Below, one piece after another: positions 35,520-46,332 of a stretch of 64,000 nucleotides of DNA. The position numbers and the translations under genes are program-made. The first letter of the stretch is position 1. Each line of letters begins with the position of its first letter. Location of the stretch: the NCBI GenBank assembly GCA_015178975.1, contig WHVD01000161.1:117158-181157 (forward strand). The letters run 5' to 3'. The DNA comes from Hysterangium stoloniferum (lineage: Eukaryota; Basidiomycota; Agaricomycetes; Hysterangiales; Hysterangiaceae). The notes under the pieces are model-generated. The model was not told the origin of the DNA. It ran no database searches and was given only the letters and a program-made list of their open reading frames with translations.

Positions 35520-37517
35520 TGTGATGTATTAGCCTTATTTTAATACTATTTTCCGAAAAAGGAGTCCAATGCTCTATCAAAATGTGCAAATACTCAATTC
35601 ACTGCAAGGTAAAATAATTTAAGTATTTGATATTAATCAGTGGCAGCCTGAATAGACTTAGAACCCCTGAAGTCAAGAGTTTACTTGAATATATGCACCC
35701 TACTTCGCAAAGAAGGTTTTGAGAACTGCTTGTGCAAGCTTGTTCTTTTTCTGTAAAAACACTACTAAAATATGAATAACAATTCACTGATTCCGAAACT
35801 AGATTCGACTTCAATTCTAGCTAGTTTATATATATTTTATACTATTTATCAAACAGTAAAAATATTTATAAACATGCCAAAAGATTAGATATAGAATAAA
35901 ACACTATTTGGCTAATATATGCTTTATTTACACTAACTTATCAGGATCTTAATGTAGTCTTAAGGATTCTGCAAGAATATTCTCAGTATTTATTTATGCC
36001 AAAAACTGGGTAGAAATTAGAATATATGTATTTCTAATCTCAGTATAATCTAAAATATTTATTACTTTGATTGGTAACCAACAACTCAACTAGAGGTGGA
36101 TTAGTAATAAAGGATAGCCAGCTACTTAACTAAGAGGTGGCAAAAAGGGAACAAGATTGTTTGTCAGAAGCTCAACTAGAGGTGACAAGGGGGTAGGATT
36201 ATTACCAGAAGCTCAACTAGAGGTGGCAAAGGGATCCTGAGATAGCTTAGGTCAGCAGCTCAACTAGAGGTGACTAAGTGTTTGTATATATTTATCCAAC
36301 AGCCCAACTAGGAGTGGAATATAACTGCTTGTTGCAGTGGCACACTGATGTGGCTGGTTAAGATGGTTAAAATGAGTTAAAATGAGTTATATTTTAGTGG
36401 TGGAGCAGAGCTCCTTATATAGAGTAAAATCTGAGACATGGGAGAATATTCTAGCTACTTGTTTTACCTATTTTTAGCTATTTTACCTGGAATCTGCTGG
36501 AATATTCCAGGAGTTTCTACTACTTTCCATTGTAACATATATGCTGATGTAATGTTCTCGTGCATCACAAAGTTGCTGATTTTTGTGCGCGCGCGTTGAT
36601 TACTTAATTTTCCCGCGCATGTCGCCTTTGTGACAATGGTCACTTGTTGTGACAACGGTCACTTGTTGTGACAATGGTCACTTGTTGTGACAACGGTCAC
36701 TTGTTGTGACAACGGTCACTTGTTGTGACAACGGTCACTTGTTGTGACAACGGTCACTTGTTGTGACAACGGTCACTTGTTGTGACAACGGTCACTTGTT
36801 GTGACAACGGTCACTTGTTGTGACAACGGTCACTTGTTGTGACAACGGTCACTTGTTGTGACAACGGTCACTTGTTGTGACAACGGTCACTTGTTGTGAC
36901 AACGGTCACTTGTTGTGACAACGGTCACTTGTTGTGACAACGGTCACTTGTTGTGACAACGGTCACTTGTTGTGACAACGGTCACTTGTTGTGACAACGG
37001 TCACTTGTTGTGACAACGGTCACTTGTTGTGACAACGGTCACTTGTTGTGACAATGGTCACTTGTTGTGACAACGGTCACTTGTTGTGACAACGGTCACT
37101 TGTTGTGACAACAGTCACTTGTTGTGACAACAGTCACTTGTTGTGACAACAGTCACTTGTTGTGACAACAGTCACTTGTTGTGACAACAGTCACTTGTTG
37201 TGATGACAGTCACCGTTGTGACGAATGTCACCATTGTGATGAATGTCACCTTTTGTGACAAATATTCCTGCGCATTGTGCAATAAGCGCCAGAAGGCCGA
37301 CTTCAAAGATTTTTAGTTAAAAAAGAATAAACAGTAGAATTTCAATAGTTCTTCCAAAATAAATCATAAAAATATGAAATAAATTGTAAAAATCAGGTTA
37401 AATTCAGGAGAGTATTGTACAATAATTTCGTCACAATATAAGTACATTTGAATTTGTTTTTATCAATTTGTTAAGGGAGATTGGTTAAAAATCGGAAAAA
37501 CCTAAAAATGCATAACA
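35520..37517. mobile_element. Solo LTR, about 2.0 kb, target duplication AGATT
   Basis: It starts TGTGATGTATTAG and ends AATGCATAACA, flanked by AGATT at 35515-35519 and 37518-37522. It is inserted in a related LTR. The start and end are imperfect inverted copies, as is usual for LTRs. Compared with the outer copy, about 650 bp are missing (34140-34830 equivalent). It carries the 19-bp tandem array described separately. Confidence 0.75.
36630..37260. repeat. Minisatellite: 30 exact-length 19-bp units plus degenerate end
   Basis: The unit is GTGACAACGGTCACTTGTT. From 36630 to 37199 there are thirty units without any length change. Most read AACG in the centre, a few read AATG, and roughly the last half dozen read AACA. 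After 37200 come three 18-19-bp degenerate units. Each unit is a small inverted repeat (GTGAC-4-GTCAC). Similar GTGAC/GTCAC phrases occur near 38930 and within the LTR at 39820-41105 (about 40095-40180), pointing to expansion from an LTR motif. Confidence 0.95.
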
Positions 37518-37764
37518 AGATTCTAGAAGATTGAATGATGTCATTTAGAATTTTCTAGAGCATTATGGAAGATTCTAACTACATATTTCTAAGACAATAT
37601 AGAATGTTCTTGGCATAATAGAACATTCTAGAATTTTATAGAATATTCTACAATATTCTATCTACTTGTTAAGGGTGTGTACATGGAGGGTTTCCAGAGA
37701 AACCCATGGGAAATCTGGTAGGACTTGGCTTCAGCTTATAGGCTACACCCTTGTGAGATCATAT

Positions 37765-38788
37765 TGTCCAATTTCAAACAGGTAGACGGGAATCCTGGGG
37801 AGTCCAGGTGGAGTTTGTGGGTCAAGGGGTTGTGGGTCAAGAGGTTGTGGGTCAAGAGGTTGTGGGTCAAGAGGTCAGGGAGTCAAGATAGATAAGTTGG
37901 AGGTTGAGTGATAGATGCGTTGGAGCCCATGGGCTCCGACTAGTGAGAGCAGTGTAATTCAAAGAGGAGTTTAGAGCGAAAAATGTACTAGATTACTGGG
38001 GAGAATCTAAGCTGATTTTCTGACTGGATTGTATGTACAACATCTGCCAGACTATATAGACTGTGGAATGAATAACATACCAAATCCAGTAATAATGAAA
38101 ACGAAACTAGCAAACATAAAACAAGATAAGTAAACACCAAACTTGGTGTTAGGAATGGAATGGAATGGAACGGAGCAGAGTCCGAATCATGACAGGTCAT
38201 TGACTATAACGGGAACAGGGCTCAGTTAGAGGGATGATGGGTTTTCTGAATGAAATCCAGTGTCAGGGTACTGAATATTTTACCCTTTTATTTTATTTTA
38301 ATATTTTAGTAATGTGAGGGTACGACAATTTCTGTGTTATGCATGACTGATGCTGTGCTATGCATGACTGATGCTGTGCTATGCATGACTAATGCTGTGC
38401 TATACATGACTGATGCATGACTGATACTGTGATATCATGCTATGCTCTCAATAGTATAAATACTTTACATGTACAGTAGTTAGCCTCAGTTTTAATCTCT
38501 TAGGAATTCCACTAAAACAAGTGTGATCTCCCCTGTCATTGAGCTATCTCCTCTTCACTTCATCTTTCTATATTCTATCTTGTGTTTGGTAGCCTTGTTA
38601 GTGTTGCCCTAACAGACAGAGTCCAGCAGGTATTCTGGTGACTGATATGTGAAGTAACGAAGTTGAATGTGGACAAGTCTGATATATGGAGTCTGGCAGG
38701 AATTCTGGTAAACTGACAATTGGTGCATATAGGGTGCAGGTGTGTATAAGTTAGTGCCCGGAGTCCAGTGGGAATTCCGGTCATAACA
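37765..38788 (-). repeat. R repeat, copy 2, interrupted
   Basis: It matches R1 (31888-32603) on both sides of a 354-bp insertion at 38261-38614. A short tandem repeat of GGGTCAAGAGGTTGT (about four units) lies at 37810-37875. Part of the R sequence around the insertion has been lost. No gene. Confidence 0.6.
38261..38614. mobile_element. Probable solo LTR, 354 bp, with 21-bp tandem units
   Basis: The ends are TGTCAGGGT and GCCCTAACA, near inverted copies, and it interrupts an R repeat. Inside, 38334-38430 holds about four units of GCTATGCATGACTGATGCTGT. The flanks TCCAG and GACAG agree at only three of five bases, so the duplication is not proven. Confidence 0.55.
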
Positions 38789-39020
38789 CTACTTGTATAT
38801 ATTATTTCCAACTGTTCCTTTGGAAGCCACTGGAATATTCCAGGAGTTTCTGGTTTTTTCTGCAGTAGTATACATGATGATATAATGTTTCTGCATCTGT
38901 GCATATATGACATCTGTCATGCTATGTGACTATTGCATGCCTTTGTGACTGTTGCACACCTTTGTGACTGTCATACTCCCTCATCAAAAACAGCATTATT
39001 ACTGACTATAATCTTTTTAG

Positions 39021-39305
39021 TCAGTGGATTGTAAAATAACCAACCCTTATAATCTGAAGGATATCCAATGAAGACACACTTTTGTATGTGAGAGCCAAGT
39101 CCAGTCCAATATGTTGATCCTTCTGCACATGTACATAGGCAGTGGATCCAAATACCCTAAGATTTGACACATCTGGTTTTCTGCCATGGAAAGCAGTATA
39201 GGGCACAGAGTGTTTAAGAGTAGTAGTAGGGGAGCGATTTCGTGCATAAGTAATTGCAAGAACAGCATGTCCCCAAAAAGAAGGGGGAAGGTGGGATTCA
39301 GTCAA
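39021..39305 (-). pseudogene. copia integrase C-terminal fragment
   Basis: The frame reads SFWGHAVLAITYARNRSPT, HGRKPDVSNLRVFGSTAYVH and VQKDQHIGLD, the conserved end of the copia integrase core and its linker. It lacks the catalytic Asp residues and everything downstream. It is a different lineage from the relic at 9.2-11.8 kb, judged from the sequence. An R-repeat fragment lies next to it. Confidence 0.8.
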
Positions 39306-39329
39306 AATTGAAGTGGACCCTTCTTCTAG

Positions 39330-39819
39330 TGTCTGTTACAACCAGACAATCCCGCTGGACTCTGGGCACTAACCTGTACACCCCCACACGCTATGAGCAC
39401 CAATTGTCTGTTTATAGGATTTCCCACCCACACTCCATATGACAAGACTTGTTATGTTCGACCTCATTACGACACATATCAGTCACTGGCGGAGTCCGAA
39501 TCGTGACAAAGCATAAACCATAACGGGAAATGGAGCGGGAGCGGAGTCCTAATCGTGACAGGTCATTTGACTAAAATGGGAACGGGGCTCGAATAGAGCG
39601 GTGACGGGATTCTGAGTGGGATCCGGTGACTGATGCGTGGGACGAAGACGGACATAGACAGGGACGGGGTCCAGGGGAAGTCCGGTGACTGATATGTGTC
39701 GTAATGTGGTCGAACGTAAACAAGTCTTGTCATAATGGAGTCTGGGCGGGAAATCCTATAAACAGACGATTGGTGCTTGTAGCGTGTGGGGGCGTATGGG
39801 GTAGTTCCCGGAGTCTGGC
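39330..39819. repeat. R repeat fragments in head-to-head orientation
   Basis: 39330-39481 reads as the start of R on the plus strand (TGTTACAACCAGACAATCC). From about 39482 the R sequence runs in the opposite orientation to 39819 and, after the inserted LTR, to about 41130. The two R starts therefore form an inverted repeat with arms of about 150 bp. Confidence 0.65.
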
Positions 39820-41105
39820 TGTGATGTATCAGCATCATCTCATAATGTTCCCTTAATTTTCTTTGAATTATTTAATATTTTCTTGAATTTTTATTGTATT
39901 TTTACTATGTTTATTGTGAAAAATAGGCCTTATTCCTTTTAACTTCGCATAAATAATAGCATATATGGACTCATATTATGCTATTATTACTCAATTAATT
40001 TATTATAATTTTTAACTAATTATTTATATTTTATTTACTTAGTTATTACTGTCTGGCACATTACTTGCTTGTATGTGTGCATTCGGGCGTCACATGACTA
40101 CAGTCACACGAGTGACTGTCACACAAGTCACGGTCCGGTATCGGGATGTCACACAGGTCACGAATGTGACTACCCGAGTCATTATTTGATCCCACCGACT
40201 CATCGTTTGCTTCCGTCCCCGAGACCGTGGCCTTGAACCTTCATGTTCAAGCCAAAGCTTAGAACCCTTGTCTCAGAGAGGGGAATCATGTGATAAACAA
40301 AGGGTAAATAATGAGTAGAATATGAGGTCATTATGATCTAACTGGTGACCTCATAAACTAAATAATTAGCTAATCATTGAGTTATCAAAATGTATATAAG
40401 GAGGGCCAAGTTTCCAATAAAATCATCTATCACACACATATTTTACAGTACAGCACAGAAGCTTACCTCATCATCCTAAGGACAATAATAGCCTTAGTCT
40501 GATACACTCACTGCAAGCACCTACACTTACAGCATCTTGAATCTTTGTCAGCAACTCTTGGACTTAGCTAATCATCTAAGTTCCCCAGCCTCACAGCTAC
40601 CCTTTAAGCTTATTAATTAGATAATAAACCTAATAAGTATCTAAGTATCCTTACTGAAATCCCTGCCAATACTAGATTACTCAAGGTCCAGCCCTAAGTT
40701 TATTGAATTAATCAAGTACAAGCACTCAGATAATCCAATACATATTATTTTCTCTATTAATAAATTATTTAACACCTTGTTAAATAACTATTAATAGTTA
40801 CAAATAAGCATACAAGAATCCGAAGCTCTTATATCAAGTCTCTGCCAAGTTACTGCGCATATATTCAGCTTCCAGCCCCTATTCTCAAGGAATAGTTCTT
40901 TTATTTGCTAAAAGAGTCATACACAGTTCTATTGAACCTTTCAATAATCAAAATAAGCATTGATTTGAGTTGTTTAAGCTTCATAGTGCAGCTCATTAAT
41001 CTATCAGTATTTAAATTACTGGACCTTTGCTTGTTTTGTTGTTGAAGCTCTGTGACACTATAGCATATATTGAGCTATCTAAGAGAATCCCCTGAATACA
41101 TTACA
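39820..41105. mobile_element. Solo LTR, 1286 bp, splitting an R repeat
   Basis: It starts TGTGATGTATCAG and ends GAATACATTACA, which are imperfect inverted copies. It is flanked by CTGGC (39815-39819) and CCGGC (41106-41110). Removing it restores the continuous R sequence seen at 32578 (GAGTCCGGC-GGATTGTCC type). A GTCAC/GTGAC-rich patch lies at 40095-40180, and a TATATAAGGAGG at about 40393. Related to the 2.0-kb LTR at 35520 by its first ten bases. Confidence 0.8.
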
Positions 41106-41130
41106 CCGGCGGGATTGTCCGGTCGTAACA

Positions 41131-41757
41131 CTTTGGCACATCAGGATTGGACTGTGGAGGATTGGAAGAAGGTGGTGTGGTCTGATGAGACCAAAATTAA
41201 TAGGCTGGGGTTAGATGGCAGGAAGTGGGTGTGGAAAAAGGCAGGGGAGGGCTTGAGTGACAGGCTGGTTGAGGGAACCCTGAAGTTTGGTGGTGGATCT
41301 TTAATGGCTTGGGGGTGCATGCTGTGGGAGGGGTTGGGTATGCATGCAAGATTGATGGAAGGATTGATGGGATCTCTACATCCAGGTTCTGGAGGATGAT
41401 CTGCAAGCCAGTCTTAAGGACTATGGTAAATATGCCAATGGTATCATCTTCCAGCAAGACAATGACCCCAAGCATACCTGCAAGAAGGCCCAGAATTGGT
41501 TCCAAGAAAATGGTTTCAGGGTTCTCTCATGGCCAGCACAGTCTCCTGACTTGAATCCCATTGAACACCTATGGAATCACCTGAAGAGGAAGTTGGCAGG
41601 GTATGAGAATGCACTCCAGGGGATGGAAGAGTTGTGGGAGAGGGTGGTGGATGAATGGTACAATATTGATGCAAAGGTGTATCAGGATTTGATTGAAAGT
41701 ATGCCTAGGAGGGCTTCAGATATATTAAAGGCAAAGGGTGGCTACACTAAGTACTAA
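41131..41757 (+). pseudogene. Tc1/mariner-type transposase relic (DD34E)
   Basis: Three frames together read as the catalytic half of a Tc1-type transposase: HQDWTVEDWKKVVWSDETKI (first Asp), LKFGGGSLMAWGCMLWEG, then after two frameshifts (about 41335 and 41365) IIFQQDNDPKHT (second Asp) and SPDLNPIEHLWNHLK (Glu), followed by a normal C terminus ending AKGGYTKY. The spacing between the second Asp and Glu is 34 residues. The N-terminal DNA-binding half is missing because the sequence abuts an R repeat at 41130. The enzyme would have cut and pasted DNA at TA sites. This copy is dead. Confidence 0.9.
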
Positions 41758-41785
41758 ATACTAGTAATTTCCTGCCTAAATGTGT

Positions 41786-41998
41786 CAGTTACAAAATGTA
41801 TCCAATGAATGCTCTCCATTGAAATATTCATAGTGTTTCCATATATAGATATTACATAATATAGTTCTGCCATATAAATATATACATGATAGGTCATGTT
41901 CACAAATATTCTGGTGATTTCTACTATTTTATCTACTGGGATATAGCATATATAAGCTGAAACTACAAAACATTGGATACATTTTGTAAGTCACTGTA
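41786..41998. repeat. 3' end of the Tc1 element with inverted pair
   Basis: CATTGGATACATTTTGTAAG at 41971-41990 continues to CACTG and is followed by TA, as expected for a Tc1 outer end. A reverse-complement copy of the same phrase (starting CAGTTACAAAATGTATCC) lies at 41786-41807. The two could fold into a hairpin. Confidence 0.65.
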
Positions 41999-42005
41999 AT
42001 AGACT

Positions 42006-42352
42006 ATGTTAGAGCTGGAGTATCATACTCAGAGACAGCACATGCACCTCCTGGAGGAAAGAGAGAGGATGAAGGGAGAAGGAAATGGCATACATGCACC
42101 AGCTGGAGGAAAGGCAGGAGGCCAATTAGAGGAGGATGAAGAGAGAAGGAAATGGTACATGCAACTCCTGGAGGAAAGAGAGAGGATAAAGGGAGAAAGA
42201 AACGGTACACCCACTGGCTGGAGGAAAGAGAGGAGGCCAATCAGAGGAGGACAAAGGGAGAAAGAAACAGTACATGCTTCATCCTGTAATGACGATAGTG
42301 GAGTTCGATTTTTGCTCACCATCGCCCTAACAGTGGCAAAGACATATCACCT
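42006..42352 (+). repeat. Purine-rich tandem repeat with coiled-coil-like frame
   Basis: About four imperfect units built on CTGGAGGAAAGAGAGAGGAT. The plus-strand frame reads LLEERERMKGEG and LLEERERIKGER, typical of a repeat-encoded coiled coil, but there is no start context or domain. It may be the remnant of a gene or simply low-complexity DNA. Confidence 0.4.
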
Positions 42353-43560
42353 ATGAAGTTGCCGTTCGTCTTCTCCTTTCTTCCGGAGAGTCAAGCTTCC
42401 TTACGAGCGAATGCCGCCGTCAAACAATTCGGACGTAACTTTGGCCATGTCGTCGCTTGCCCACTCCGTACCTTGACGCGCAGAATACCAGAGACGGTGA
42501 AGGGGGGTCAAGCAGGGAGAGGAGGAATAGCAGGGGTGTGGCTGGGAAGAGGTGGCATAGTAGTGTGGGTTTGATATGCGTGTTGCAGCCATGAGATGCG
42601 TTCCTGCATGATATTCCAAGGACAAAAAAGATACGTTCAATTTGTGGTATGAAGGTATATGGCTACGCAAGACTCACCAAGAACCCCAATACATCCACCC
42701 AGCCTCTCTCTCGAAACTAAATCCGGACTTAAATCCAGTTCCACGCCCCCCTTGTCATTTCTCTTTCCGCCACGGTCAATCGCATCCGCGGGGACTTGCA
42801 GGTGCCGTTCGAAACCGCGATTATCCAGCATCGGGCTCGCCGTCCTTTTACCGGCAATGTGTCTACAAATGGCGAAGAATCGGTAGGTGAGCAAAAGCAG
42901 CTGGAGCTGATGCCTGTGCAGTCACACAAGGTCTTACAAGGGGCAGCCGGGCACGGGCTGCGGGACGAAAGCCTGTGGAGATGTGTGGGAGACGGACCAT
43001 GGTGCTAATGGTAGTCTGGGCGCTGTCGTGATACTTGAAGAGAATAGGTGTAGCTTTGATCACCAGTGCCAAAGCAACAGCGCGGCTAGCTGAGATTCGG
43101 TCGTATAGCAGCGATATGTTGCGTAAGGGTGCTGTACGGACTGCGTGGGGTATGGATGATGTTTAAGTGTGAGAGATGGTTATCGATGCATCAAAACACA
43201 CCTCAAACTTCCAGCCATGCTTGTTGCAATGAGCAGTCTTCCCACAGCAGAGAGAAAGCAACGAAGATGAAGGCATCACGGACGACGTGATTATGACCCG
43301 CCACGATCTCGGATTGCGTGCAGGTTGAGCGTGCTCTTAGGAGTGATGGTGGAAGGTAAATTCCTAGTAATATAATGGACGATGTGAGAAGCATAAACGG
43401 AGAGATAATGCAAAGTGCTGACTAACGAACCAACGAGTGATGAACGTGAGCAGCTCCCATTCGATAAGAGGGCTACCCAAGGAGAAGGGCAGGGCAGAGT
43501 GAGCACTGACCAGAATCGTTGAAATAACATAGCAGTACATATGGAAGCAAGGACGAGATG
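42353..43560. repeat. A'-type repeat copy
   Basis: It matches 2420-3200 and 44160-45060 in order, with more differences than those two show to each other. The shared minus-strand peptide AIDRGGKRNDKGGVELDL is present. No intact gene. Confidence 0.6.
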
Positions 43561-44142
43561 ACTGATCCGTCACGTGATGCAGTGTCCAAACTGTTATCGA
43601 TCAGTATCAACATCTCCCGAGTTTTCTAACCTTAGTTTATTCTCTTTTGTAACATTTGCTTCGCAATGTCTGACAGTCTTTTTCTTTTTCCATTCTTCCC
43701 ATTCTTCACTCACTCTTCTTTCATTCTTCCAAATCCCTACTCGCTAAATCATGTTGTCCTCAGTCCATTTTCCCACTTCGTCTCACCTGAGAAACCTCAC
43801 TTGTCATAGAAACCACACCAAGCTGCCGATGTTGAGTTTTATGCTCATCAGCTCGTAAAAGCACCTGAGAAAGAACTTACTTCAGTGAGAATAAAGAAAT
43901 TGTGAGGATCGTCACTGGCGGTGAGGATGAGGGGGGTGTATTCACATGGAGAGAAGAACTGAAAGAAGGCAACTCCTGGACCCATGCCTTTGCTGATTAG
44001 TGTGTATTTGTGTTCTCACTGATATGGAATTAATATATTTCTTGTTTGTCATTTTTATTGGTGTTGGAATAGTAGATAGAAGAACACAGAAGTGACCAGA
44101 AGTGACCAAACTCAGACTCAGACTCAAACTCGAATGACTCTT
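43561..44142. repeat. F repeat, copy 2, joined to an LTR remnant
   Basis: 43561-43985 matches 16019-16660 without the small T-tailed insertion. From 43985 to 44142 follows a piece that is the reverse complement of about 32845-32940 and also resembles 58085-58180. It is a truncated end of a retroelement. Confidence 0.5.
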
Positions 44143-44159
44143 TCAATTTGTGGAATAAT

Positions 44160-45474
44160 GATATATGGCTGAGCGAGACTCACCAGGAAGCCAATACCTC
44201 CACCCAGCCTCTCTCTTGAACCTAAATCCACGCTTAAATCTTATTCCACGCCCCCCTTGTCATTTCTCTTTCCCCCACGGTCAATCGCATCTGCAAAGAC
44301 TTGCAAACGCCGTTCGAACCGCCATTATCCAGCATTGGTCTCCCCGTTCTTTGACCGGTAATGTTTTCTACGAATTGCGAAAAATCGGCAAGTGCACGAG
44401 CAAAAGCAGTTGAGCTGATGCCTGTGCAGTCGCACAAGGTCTTATGGTGGGTAGCCGGGCAGCAGAATCTGCGGCAGCGGCATTACGCCAAGACTTAAGG
44501 GTGACAGGGTGGCGGGCTGCGGGACGAAAGCCTGTGGAAATGTGTGGGAGATGATCCATGATGCTAATGGTAGTCTGGGTGCTGTCGTGATACTTGAAAG
44601 AGAATCAGTGTAGTTTTTGATCACAGGTGCCAAAGCAACAACACGGCTAGCTGAGATTCGGTTGTATGACAGCGATATGTTGCGTAAGGGTGCTGTACGG
44701 ACTGCGTGGGGTATGGATGATGCTTAAGTGTGAGAGATGGTTATTGATGCATCATAACACACCTAAAACTTCCAGCCATCCTTGTTGCAATGAGCAGTCG
44801 TCCAACCACAGAGAGAAAGCAGCGAAGATGAAGGCGTCACGAACGACGAGGTGATTATGAAGGATGTTGGGTCAGCCCGCGGCGATCTCGGATTTCTTGC
44901 AGGTTGAGTGTGCTCTTATGAGTGATGGGGAGAGATAATGCAACATGCTGACTAATGAACCACCAAGTGATCAGTGTGAATAGCTCCCATTCGATAAGAG
45001 GGCTGTAATACCCAAGGAGAAGGGCAAGGCAGAGTGAGCACTCTGACGAAATAACATACCAGGACAAAGGACGAGCGGACGAGGTGATCCGTCACGTGAT
45101 GCAGCAGCCAGCGTCAAGATTTGTACTCTCGAAAACTGCAATCCCAAGTGTCCGTGGCTACCAACACCCGTTATATTAGCTGGAGATAAGAGAGGCTCCG
45201 TTGAGAAGTGTCAGCGAAATGGAAAATAGTTAGCGAGTATAGCTAGGATGTCTAGCAACGCGATCGTGGATAATGTCGTTGAGGTAGGATATTGCAATAG
45301 CCAAGATAAGCTGAATAAAATTTCTTAGTGCTAGCTAGCGGTGGTGCCTTCGAGCTCGACTATAAAAAAAAATATCTGCGCCTAGAAGGTGCCATCAATG
45401 CTGAAGTACTTCGATAGATAGGGTTTAGGGTGAGATAGACAACCACGTGTTAAAAGTAAAACGGCCCTACCTCA
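44160..45474. repeat. A' repeat, copy linked to B copy 6
   Basis: The counterpart of 2420-3630, with the same right-hand phrase (AACCACGTGTTAAAAG). In copy 1 the B 3' flank follows at once. Here about 510 bp have been inserted first. Confidence 0.65.
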
Positions 45475-45985
45475 GGCTTCAGCATGGTATCCAGACTTTC
45501 CTCAATGTTCTTGATAATCTCCTGTCATCTTCGGGAGTGTCTCCAGTATTGAAACAGTTGAATAACTCTTGACAAACACCCTGTGAGTGTGAGGAAAGTA
45601 AACACTAAGGAGACTTTCCCACACCCACAGCAGAGTATGCTACAGGGTGCTTACCTAAGCACCTATTACAACAGTTACCTTACTAGGTAACTCACTCAAT
45701 ACTGCACCTACAGTGCTGGGAAAAATACTACAAATATCAGAAAAATACAGGGAACATTATAGACTATGTAAGAGCCGTAATATCATACTCTAACATCCAG
45801 CACCTTCAGCTTTTCTTTCAGTTATTAAGGGGAGGACGTCCTTAAAGTGATTGTCGGAGGTTGTGAGTGCTGGAAAGACACGAGAATAAGGAGGCAAGGC
45901 CGAGGTCTACTCACGTTAGGCCTCATCAGCATCGGGAACGCTGGGGGGTACCCTATTAGTCAATATTTATTCTGTATTATGATCT
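45475..45985. other. Inserted relic containing a solo LTR
   Basis: These bases are absent at the equivalent place in block 1 (3617). Outside the LTR at 45547-45795, the minus strand reads a short peptide across the LTR site (ERKAEGAG ... DTPEDDRRLSRTLRK), which looks like a broken coding sequence of unknown kind. Confidence 0.4.
45547..45795. mobile_element. Solo LTR, 249 bp, target duplication TCCAG
   Basis: It is flanked by TCCAG at 45542-45546 and 45796-45800. It starts TATTGAAACAG (TGTTGAAACAG in its relative at 18481) and ends ACTCTAACA. The common part includes CTGCACCTACAGTGCTGGG. Confidence 0.8.
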
Positions 45986-46332
45986 GTGGGATATATGGAT
46001 GATTTATACCATGTTTCACTGTCATTTACTGTCATTTTATTTATTCTCGATTCCGGGTCCCAGACAAATGCATAGCCGATCAATTTCAGGATTGCCGCCA
46101 CAATGAAATTCACCGGACTGCTGATCGATCAATATAAGATTAGATAATCAAAGGTGGCGTATTGATTGTGTTTTCTCAAGTATTTAGTACAGAAGGTGTA
46201 AATTTTTCTTCCACTAATATATGAAATAAATTGCAATTGAGATTGGAATGCCAATTTTCCATCAAATTGTTGGCATCTATACCATAATGTGCATGCTAAT
46301 TCTCAAGGTAAATGAGGGGAGGAAATGTCCGC

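Noticed and set aside
36630-37260. CRISPR-like array
   Set aside because: The units are head-to-tail 19-mers without spacers, in a fungal LTR. This is a minisatellite.
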